Positions 55,856 to 64,000 of a stretch of DNA of 64,000 nucleotides are shown in pieces. The DNA comes from Ectobius pallidus (taxonomy: Eukaryota; Arthropoda; Insecta; Blattodea; Ectobiidae): positions 90,843,882 through 90,907,881 of the forward strand of contig CAXKWD010000005.1 in assembly GCA_964059195.1 (NCBI GenBank). The letters run 5' to 3'. Under the pieces are notes generated by a model. It had not been told where the DNA came from and searched no databases. It was given only the letters and a program-made list of their open reading frames with translations. Positions within the stretch are counted from its first letter, which is position 1, and each line of letters starts with the position of its first letter. The position numbers and the translations under genes are program-made.

Positions 55856-58544
55856 AATGGCTAAAACTCTAAATATTTCCTCTTGGAATGCCAACGGCTT
55901 GTCTGAACGTAGACAAGAATTAGAATTATTTATAAAAATGAACAAAATTGATATAACACTCATTTCAGAAACAAGATTTACAGAGAAAAACTATGCTAGA
56001 TTTCGAGGATATGTTACCTATACAACAAACCATCCTTCAGGAAATGCCCATGGTGGTACGGCAATCATAATTAAAAATTCTATTCGACATTACGAATTGC
56101 CTAAACATTGTCAAGATTTCCTGCAAGCTACTAGCATAAAAGTTGATACTGCTCTCGGGCCAATAACTATTTCTTCTACTTATTGTCCACCTAAACATAA
56201 AATCAATTCCCAGGAATTTGAAAACTTCTTTAGAACTTTGGGTTCAAAATTTGTAGCAGGTGGAGATTGGAATGCAAAACACACTCACTGGGGATCACGA
56301 CTGATCACAACCCGTGGAAGACAGCTGTATCGTGCAATCACTAATAATAATTTAGAAATCTTATCTACTGGTGAACCCACTTACTGGCCTTCTGATACAA
56401 GTAAAATACCAGATCTATTGGACTTTTTCATAACAAAGGGTATTTCACAGAATTATCTGCACATAGAATCCCTTTTTGATTTATCGTCTGATCATTCTCC
56501 AGTTATGATGTCATTGAACGCAGAAGTAATACTCAGGCAGAGACCTCTCACTCTCTGCAATAGACGAACTGATTGGGAGTCTTTCCGAGATATCTTACAA
56601 GAAAGAATCACATTGAAAATCAGTCTCAAAACATCTGAAGAAATAGAAGACGCAGTAAGCAATTTAACAAAGTCGATTCAATCTGCTGCATGGGAAGCCA
56701 CTCCAAATTTAAATCTAAAACTGCCTCCTGTAAATCAGTACCCATCATGTGTTAAAGAAAAAATAGAAGAACGTCGTAAGTTAAGAAGAATATGGCAGAA
56801 CCACAGATATCCTGAAGATAAAAGGCGATTCAACAGAGCTTCCCAAGAACTAAAAAGGCTCATACAAACAATGAAAAACCAATCCATCCAAGAATATCTG
56901 GAAAATCTAACGCCTCTCGAAGCTAGTGATTATTCTTTATGGAGAGCTACAAAGAAATTGAAAAGACCTACAGACCCCATACCACCAATTAATAAAGAAG
57001 ATGGCACTTGGGCTAGAAGCTGTGATGAAAAAGCTATGTTATTTGTCACCCATTTATCACAAGTATTCCAGCCATTTCCTTCAATGGCACAAGACGATGA
57101 GACTGAGATAGATCAGTACCTTCAAGCCCCTTTCCAAATGTCTCTACCGATTCAGTCAGTATCTCCAAGAGAGGTCAGAAAAACTATAGAAAATAATTTG
57201 AATCCTAATAAGGCTCCTGGTTATGATCTAATAACTGGTCGTATCTTGAAAGAACTGCCATATAAAGCTATGATTTTTATTGCATTCGTATTTAATGCAA
57301 TAATAAGGTCGGGGTACTATCCAGGAGCTTGGAAAATATCACAAATTATCCTCATCCATAAAGCAGGAAAACCTCCAAATGAAGTTAAATCTTACAGACC
57401 TATAAGTTTATTGCCTGTTATTTCTAAATTGTTTGAGAAAATACTCCTGGCCAGACTTAAACCACTCCTTACTGACATAATTCCCGACCATCAATTTGGA
57501 TTTCAAGCACAGCACTCAACCATAGAACAAGTGCATAGAGTAACAGATGTCATTCACAATGCATTTGAAAATAAAGAATACTGTTCAGCAGCATTTCTTG
57601 ATGTTAGCCAAGCTTTTGATAAAGTATGGCATACTGGATTGCTATTCAAAATAAAAAAGTTCTTACCCCATTCTTTTTATAGTATTCTGCAATCATACCT
57701 AGAAAAAAGATTCTTTCAAGTTAAATTTGAAGACAGCCTATCGGATCTCTACCCTACCAACTCTGGAATTCCACAAGGAAGTGTCCTTGGTCCTATGTTG
57801 TATTTACTGTACACTGCAGATTTGCCCATAGATGTACCGACAACTATAGCCACTTTTGCTGATGATACAGCAGTCTTAGCAGTCCATGAAGATTTAACCA
57901 CAGCGTCACAACACATACAAGATTACCTAATTAAATTGGAGACTTGGTTTAAAAAATGGAGAATAAAAATTAATGAAGATAAGAGTCTACATGTAACTTT
58001 CACGTTAAGACGAGGCACTTGCCCTCCAGTAAGAATCAATGGTAAGACTCTACCTCAGTCAGAAGAAGTTAAATATTTGGGTATCCATCTTGATCGTCGT
58101 TTGACCTGGAAAAAGCATATAAGTACCAAACGCAAACAACTAAATCTAAAATTCAGCAAATTGTATTGGCTCCTAGGACCCAAGTCAGAGTTGTTAACTA
58201 CGAACAAACTTCTAATTTACAAATGTATCCTTAAACCAATATGGACATATGGAATTCAACTTTGGGGTACATCAAGCAACTCCAACATAGAAATTCTAGA
58301 ACGTTTCCAATCCAAAACGATACGAACTATTGGTAAAATTCCCTGGTACATCAGTAACAAATATATTTATCAAGATCTTGAAATACCAACAGTAAAACAG
58401 GAAATAAGTAAATACAGTATGACCTACCAGAATCGTCTAAACAAACACCCCAATTCATATGCAGTGAATCTCCTGAACAATGGGACAAACACGTGTAGGC
58501 TCAATAGAAATAGAGTTTTGGACTTGATCTACAGATTTAATTAA
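55845..58544 (+). CDS. Jockey-type ORF2 (endonuclease and reverse transcriptase)
   Basis: An 899-residue protein with an apurinic-type endonuclease at the N-terminus: 'SSWNANGL' (~12), 'LISETRF' (~38), 'GGDWNAKHTHWGS' (~140), and 'SSDHSPV' (~215). The reverse transcriptase spans ~480-760 and includes 'NKAPGYDLI', 'YRPISLLPVISKLFEK', 'AAFLDVSQAFDKVWH', 'GIPQGSVLGPMLY' and catalytic 'FADDTAVLA' (~670). The C-terminal part ends in the 'YQNRLNKHPN' style. No RNase H is seen, as expected in this clade. The frame is fully open with all catalytic motifs, so it may encode a working enzyme for target-primed reverse transcription. Confidence 0.93.
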   Translation: MENKMAKTLNISSWNANGLSERRQELELFIKMNKIDITLISETRFTEKNYARFRGYVTYTTNHPSGNAHGGTAIIIKNSIRHYELPKHCQDFLQATSIKVDTALGPITISSTYCPPKHKINSQEFENFFRTLGSKFVAGGDWNAKHTHWGSRLITTRGRQLYRAITNNNLEILSTGEPTYWPSDTSKIPDLLDFFITKGISQNYLHIESLFDLSSDHSPVMMSLNAEVILRQRPLTLCNRRTDWESFRDILQERITLKISLKTSEEIEDAVSNLTKSIQSAAWEATPNLNLKLPPVNQYPSCVKEKIEERRKLRRIWQNHRYPEDKRRFNRASQELKRLIQTMKNQSIQEYLENLTPLEASDYSLWRATKKLKRPTDPIPPINKEDGTWARSCDEKAMLFVTHLSQVFQPFPSMAQDDETEIDQYLQAPFQMSLPIQSVSPREVRKTIENNLNPNKAPGYDLITGRILKELPYKAMIFIAFVFNAIIRSGYYPGAWKISQIILIHKAGKPPNEVKSYRPISLLPVISKLFEKILLARLKPLLTDIIPDHQFGFQAQHSTIEQVHRVTDVIHNAFENKEYCSAAFLDVSQAFDKVWHTGLLFKIKKFLPHSFYSILQSYLEKRFFQVKFEDSLSDLYPTNSGIPQGSVLGPMLYLLYTADLPIDVPTTIATFADDTAVLAVHEDLTTASQHIQDYLIKLETWFKKWRIKINEDKSLHVTFTLRRGTCPPVRINGKTLPQSEEVKYLGIHLDRRLTWKKHISTKRKQLNLKFSKLYWLLGPKSELLTTNKLLIYKCILKPIWTYGIQLWGTSSNSNIEILERFQSKTIRTIGKIPWYISNKYIYQDLEIPTVKQEISKYSMTYQNRLNKHPNSYAVNLLNNGTNTCRLNRNRVLDLIYRFN

Positions 58545-58692
58545 ATGTCAAACAAATTTGTTATGTTATACAAATATTAGCCACTGGGCTATATTTGTAA
58601 CATGTTCATTCTTGCATCATTATTACTTATTGTTCATTATAGAACAGATTGTAATGTTGAAGAAAGGTTATTAAAAAAAAATGTTCTTTCAA

Positions 58693-59865
58693 GTTCAGGT
58701 TTTGATGAAATATCACAAGAGAGATTATAATTAACTCTATCTCGGAAGCTGAACTTCCTAAAAAATATTTCAGTACTGTGTGGATGCAAAAGGAGGACAT
58801 TTCGAACATTTCTTGCGATGAGGTACGTGGTTATTGTCATTGTAATTTTATCTGCAATTGTGAGAACCTGAATCATTTCACCATTAGCGGATTTATTTCC
58901 GTAGATATTTCACCCGATCGCTCGGGAGTTGGAGTTGTGGCCGCCGAGAAGCACAAAACCACATGTCTGGCCAACTCGTATGTGAAACATATACTTCAGC
59001 AGGACTATAGATAACTTATATAAATAACACCTTATGAAATAAGTATGTAATCTTCACAGATAACATTTTGTTTGTACCTACAGGTAACAACAGCTGAACC
59101 ATGTGCTTAGGCATCCTGAGAGGACGGTGGTGGTTGGAGGGGATGCTGCTGCCTTAGTCAGGAAACCGTCGTCGTGGATTCTCGCGGGCTGCATAGGGAG
59201 AAGGGGGAGCACCGACATGTCAGAAGCAGACCGTCAAGACGGACGGAGTAACGAAGCGAGGGAGAGTGAGTGAGAATGAAAAAAGACAGAGAGAATGAGA
59301 GAGGAAGGGGATGAAGGCTACTGGCTGCAAGAAAATGGAAATACACGCCCTACTTTCCTCGAGCATACAGCTAGAGAGAGAGAAAAAAAGAGAGAATAAA
59401 TAATTTAAGGACACGAGATTGGCTAAGGCTCAAATTAACACGGAGCTCAAAACAATGTAACATCGCTTTGTCTTTTACTATGTCATATCGCTCAAACATG
59501 ATTTCACATATTTTATCAGTGAATATATGCGGTTATGGTCCGTTGCATAGCATGAAGCTAAGAGAACTGAATGAGCATATCCGGCCAGGCAAGAATGGAA
59601 ACTTCACCAGAGGCTTAGGATAGAAAGGAATTAGAGACGAACGAAGTTGAATAAGCCCAGCCAGGCATACGCATTTTAGTTATCGGATGTAGTTTCCGGA
59701 TGTAAAGGGACGATACATAAAACGAAGGTATAGGGAAAGGCGGAGGTGAGAGAACAGTGGGAATGAAGATTCCAAACTAACATTCATGTTAATGATTATG
59801 AAAAACGCGGAAAATGAAGATTCCAATTAGCAAATTTTCGAATGACAGTCCACTAGGCTCCGTCC
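58693..59865. other. Unassigned flank right of the Jockey element
   Basis: Contains the right arm of the split inverted-repeat element. 59220-59400 is purine-rich (GAGA-type) without clear periodicity. No gene recognised. Confidence 0.4.
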
Positions 59866-59867
59866 TC

Positions 59868-59869
<2 letters not shown>

Positions 59870-59916
<47 letters not shown>
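59870..59916. repeat. (AAT)n microsatellite
   Basis: About 15 consecutive AAT triplets. Confidence 0.95.
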
Positions 59917-59917
<1 letters not shown>

Positions 59918-60013
59918 TGTACCATTGGTTGTCTTACTCTACAGGCCCCTGTTTCATAGAACTCCTTTACTCATGTTATTAGCAAACTTTCTTTCTTTCT
60001 TTACCGTAGTTTC

Positions 60014-60203
60014 ACCTATCCCATTTAGAATTTAAGCGACCCAAGCCGCCCGGGCCTTACAGGGCCGCGACCTGTCGGGAGAGGGATTATCTTTGGATCA
60101 CATACATACTTTTTTGACCAGACAAGGACATGGAGGGCCTCCCCGAATGAGTGATCAGCCCAATGCCGGGGCCACCTCCGAGACAACACGAACACATAGG
60201 ATT
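60014..60203 (-). mobile_element. GC-rich retroposon, copy 3 (5'-truncated)
   Basis: Reverse complement of the 8230-8527 family from 'cctatgtgttcg' through 'tgtctcggaggtggcccc', 'ctgatcact', 'gcccgggcggcttgggtcgc' to 'ttaaattct'. On the plus strand it begins after a TTTC-rich run (59986-60003) that corresponds to the AAAG tail. It is closer to copy 1 than to copy 2 and starts later at its 5' end. Confidence 0.8.
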
Positions 60204-62019
60204 ATTAGCAACACATAGACTAACAATATTAGCTAGCATTCATAGACTAAAATAATAATAATAATTTAATAATATTTAATATATAATACAACCCCAGCAA
60301 AGCTCATGCGAGGGGTGACCTTGTACATACATTGGTTCAAAGGAAAAAATTATAATACATACTACAATTATCTTAAGGCTATTACAAATTCACTAGAGAC
60401 AAACATACTACAAACCACAAAAAACTTGAAATATACTAATCAATTTTGAAATATGCATTTTTTTGTACGACTTCACAGAAATATATTATGACTATCCAAC
60501 TGAATGAAGTACACATCTAAAAAAATATGATAATGCTTTTGGTTTAAAATTTCTAATGGTACACATAAATTAATATTAATATTATTAGTTTTATGTTCTA
60601 TAACAATATTGGTTAATATTATTAGTTATGAGTTCATGGCCATAAATTATTAGTAAATGTTACCGGTACTAAATTATTAGCAGACTGTTTCACATGCTGC
60701 AAGTGTAATAAAATTTACTCATAATATTAACTGTTTTTCTATAAGGATATATTTGGACTAATAAGCTATTCTAAAATCCATTGAAACAGATATCATGATC
60801 TTAAGGTTGTGAAAAACGAATCACCCTAATTCATGTAACGATTTGCCAACAAAAGATTTAATTTTTAACAAGATTTTGGAATTTGAGGCTAGATTTTAGT
60901 ATATAAGCCTATTGCTATCTTGAATAAGACGTGTTTGTTAGGTTTATTGATTTCTCAGAGCTAGTTATTATCATGTTTTAATCCACAAAAAAGTAGTTAA
61001 TCGAACAGTAAATAGAAAAGAAACACACGATGTGAAGGCATTAGTATAAGAAGGAATAAAACATATAAACAACAATCCAGACTTAACATCCAAATCAATC
61101 AGCTAACCAATTAAATGATTTTATGAGCAGTGTAGGCCTACATATCTCTATGAAACAAGATTTTGTTAACTAATAAACAGTATTTCCAGCTCTAGTATTT
61201 TTAATTAATATCATTAGCAAGTTCTATGAAACAGGGTCCTGGGTCTATACATCTTAGGTTTTATGGTGTTTTATTTTTCATTAAATCAACACAGCTTTTA
61301 ATAAACTGGTAACACAACGACGCAGCTTTTAGCTAATGATGACCTCCCTGAAAGACTGGACTACTTTACTTTATTTAATTTCATTATGAAATTTTGAAAC
61401 CACTAAATACAACAATTTATACTTCCTGAGGCGAACTTTAAAATAAATTAGAGAGCGTTTTTCTTTTTTTTATAAAGAAATGTACTAATTGGGATGTTTG
61501 GGAACACAAATTGGTGGTTTGAGAAACACAGGCAGACGAGTGATGTGGGTGACAAGAACTGAGTTTCTTTCAACTCTCAGGAGCTCACTTCCACTTCTTA
61601 GTATTCGAGGAGTGAAAGAGTCTATGAATAAATATAGCAGAATAAAATCCCTCCGAACAAGCAGCCCCGCAAAAGAATAAATAAATTAACAAAATGAATA
61701 TGTACCCCCAACCCCACTTATACCCTTAAGAAGGAAAGGTTTACTTCAAGTTGGCTTATAAATTATTAAATATCCCGCAAGGCAGGTTCTCAACGGATCA
61801 GGAGAACAAAGGCATAAGTCACACTCCGAGAGTAATTCTCTCCTTTAGACAAGGAAAACTTTCCTTGTTGTACATATGACTCATTTCACACGTGTGATAT
61901 AGTGTGATCATAACATCTATGACAAATATTGCTATTCAAATAGAAAATGACTTGTCATGCACTCTGATATAACATATCAATTACATTTTTGTACTTTTGT
62001 GTAACCATATAAATCAGTC
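60204..62019. other. A+T-rich unassigned stretch
   Basis: No gene recognised; AAT-rich patches occur at 60250-60290. The frame at 61489-61680 has no domain. Confidence 0.4.
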
Positions 62020-62105
62020 AATTCTACTCTCCGTGGTTGAGTGGTTACTCAATTCTCATCTTTCTGATTACGAATCCAGTCCCGGCCCTTATATTCCATG
62101 TAAAG
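62020..62105 (+). mobile_element. tRNA-like SINE head, weak
   Basis: 'tccgtggttgagtggtta' resembles the A-box region of a tRNA, and 'acgaatccagtcccgg' lies where a B box would be expected but departs from consensus. Body and 3' end not defined. Confidence 0.35.
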
Positions 62106-64000
62106 TTTTCAGTATTCATATATTACTTGCTATGAAAGACTATCCGCCTTTAAACACTAGTACAAACATTGATACCTATATGACAGGATGCTTCTTTGGA
62201 GGAATATTTACAGTTATAGCGTATAATTATTATAAGTATAATTATTTTATGTTGTTATCAATACATTAATACAGCTTATTGTATAAAAAGTTAGTAAGTT
62301 GGATAAAATTCCAGTATTTTGACGTACTTTCATTAATATAAACAAAATGTATGTAATATAACCTCTATTAAAACTTAGCACACATTATCATTGAATTTGT
62401 GATAAAAAAGGTATTTGTTGCTAAAATGCTTTCAATGATGTAAATATATTGTATATCAATTGTAAAGTGCAATTATTGTAAATAACACATAAGCTATAAT
62501 ATTTTCTTCAAGCAAGCATCATGTTTTTCATACCAATATTTCTGAACTAGCACAATAAATTGGTATATTCTATAGTTTCTTATTTTCTTTCTTGATATTT
62601 CACTGTCCAATTCAGACATTAAATTTATTAAAATATTCATGAATTTTTTATATCCCCTGAGCCTTTCTGTCTGCGTGTAGTTTCCTTTTCGTCTGTGTGT
62701 ATGTGAACACTGTAGCTCGAAAACGAAATGTGTATCCCCCCAAACGTTCTATTTCTAATTTGTTTTGCTAAGTAACGTTCAAGAATATGTAAGAAAGCCC
62801 GCTGACAACTTCACTGATTCGTAAATCTACTTTACATAAAGAAAATATAATTTTAAGAAATTTTCTCACAAATGGATGGATTGAATGAATTGATTTTGTT
62901 TGGATTTTAAAAATAACTCAAGTTATAATAATAATAAATCAAATTATAAGTTGATTAACGCAATGACGAAGTACCTCAGGAATTTATGTAAGGTAATTTC
63001 AAGTTATGAACTGCATTTATAATGACTATTTTAACGAGTAATATATAATAAATAATTAATAAAATGTATTGAAAAGAAATTATTATAATAGAATTTTTGA
63101 TTGATACAGTAATACTAAAAGACATTCATGGCATAGAGGCCTAATCAATGTGGCTGTTTTCTGTGAACAAAACTTGATCAGTTAATAAACATTAATTTAT
63201 TCATGTATTTTCTGCTGACATTTAATAGTGAATATATTTTGCTTAAACCATGATTATATTATTGTTTTAATTCGTAATGATGTATACTGGTTAAGTAGGC
63301 TGTGTTTTTTAATATATTACGCACGACGAAAAAGATGTAAGATGTTCAGCTGCCTGGACGAGTGCATTATTGAAAGGGAGGGAAATTATATCATGTGTCT
63401 CAGAATTATTCTCCCACCTCTCTACGGCCTTCCTTTCAATCGCACGTTCCGAGTGAGCAATTATGCTTCTTGAGGTGACATGTGTCTAATTTTTAAAAGA
63501 GGTGGTTATAATTTTTAAATGCGAACATTACTTACCTATGGAATACCCGTAAGATAATATATTGATTCCTGAACAGATGTAAGCGTAATATTCAATTTAT
63601 TTCCAGAACAAATCTTGACGTACCGCGACAATGGTGTTATATGTACTGTATAAGTCATTTTGTAGAGAGCCCCGTACTTAATTGGAATATAAAGAAAATT
63701 GGTATTTATCGCTTTCGTAGGAAATTATGTAACACATCCCATAAACACTGAGTGAATCAAGTCTATGAATGGCTGGTTTTAGGCTCATTCTTAAATCTTA
63801 TTGGTTCAAGTCGAAAGAAAGACGAACGAGCTAAACAGACTAGTAGAAAATTTAAGCGAACTTTTGAAATCCGTTGACGCTGATGTAAAAATAATTTTAT
63901 GAACTTTACAGAGTATTTCCTAACTGCCACCTACCACCATTGGTATACGTACCACAGTTTGAAAACTTCTTACTTAGACACAATGATAAAGAGCATTAAC
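62106..64000. other. Unassigned stretch to the window end
   Basis: A+T-rich. At 62660-62740 a GTCTG-rich leader followed by 'actgtagctcgaaaacg' is reminiscent of the leader before the 412-1170 array, but similarity stops there. The 81-codon frame at 63228-63473 has no domain. Confidence 0.4.

Larger units (their letters stand above)
54143..58680 (+). mobile_element. Full-length Jockey-clade LINE with 12-bp target duplication
   Basis: ATGTTCTTTCAA occurs at 54131-54142 and again at 58681-58692, directly after an A-rich 3' end. The element between is about 4.54 kb: a 327-bp 5' UTR, ORF1, ORF2 overlapping it by 11 bp, a short 3' UTR and about eight As. Both frames are open. An initiator-like TCAGTT lies a few bases inside the 5' end, as expected for an internal LINE promoter. 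Target-primed insertion explains the structure; completeness suggests recent activity. Confidence 0.88.
54056..58988. mobile_element. Small inverted-repeat element split by the Jockey LINE
   Basis: 'tgtttcacgtacgagttggc' near 54059 is mirrored on the other side by 'ggccaactcgtatgtgaaac' near 58970; extended, the two arms match at about 31 of 38 positions. Without the Jockey insertion the arms would lie about 400 bp apart, the size of a MITE. The target duplication is not clear. Confidence 0.5.

Overview
The window looks like intergenic chromosomal DNA of a large, repeat-rich insect genome. It is A+T-rich, contains animal-type transposable elements with one spliced gene, and shows no bacterial signals. 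The TE mix (RTE-type and Jockey-type LINEs, R2-like remnants, Ty3/Gypsy, PIF/Harbinger, hAT, Helitrons, tRNA-derived SINEs) and the dense TAGGCCTA octamer suggest a cockroach/termite-like insect; that assignment is impression, not proof. I found no convincing host protein gene. Every open frame I can assign to a family belongs to a mobile element, and most other short frames look like chance.

Layout. 1-1690: two direct copies of a ~310-bp sequence flanking five diverged ~150-bp tandem units. 2.7-6.5 kb: a fold-back MITE, a degenerate hAT relative and a 649-bp hAT element with target duplication. 6.8-8.5 kb: a dead RTE-type LINE end, a tRNA-bearing inverted-repeat element and a GC-rich retroposon. 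10.2-13.6 kb: a terminal-inverted-repeat element, then a 970-bp hAT element that split the C-terminal end of a LINE. 14.7-17.3 kb: an apparently complete PIF/Harbinger transposon with intact transposase and a two-exon DNA-binding partner. 19.8-26 kb: SINE, four copies of a hairpin-rich repeat, a Helitron cluster and a nested TA-target MITE. 26.3-27 kb: remnant of an RLE-type LINE. 27-35 kb: mostly unassigned DNA with a SINE, a tandem duplication, a retroposon copy and a second tRNA-bearing inverted repeat.

35.3-46.0 kb: a complete Ty3/Gypsy retrotransposon with equal 1034-bp LTRs, a 4-bp target duplication, intact gag and pol in a -1 frame relation and no env. A 1320-bp PIF/Harbinger-type MITE sits inside its 5' LTR; the 3' LTR is the unoccupied site. 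46-54 kb: a mariner-like relic, a second LINE relic and two local tandem arrays. 54.1-58.7 kb: a full-length Jockey-clade LINE with 12-bp target duplication and A tail, inserted in a smaller inverted-repeat element. 59-64 kb: simple repeats, a third retroposon copy on the minus strand and otherwise unassigned DNA.

The elements form a readable insertion history: young, intact elements (Gypsy, Jockey, Harbinger) lie among eroded ones, and several nested insertions can be dated relative to their hosts because an empty-site copy or reading frame is present in the same window.
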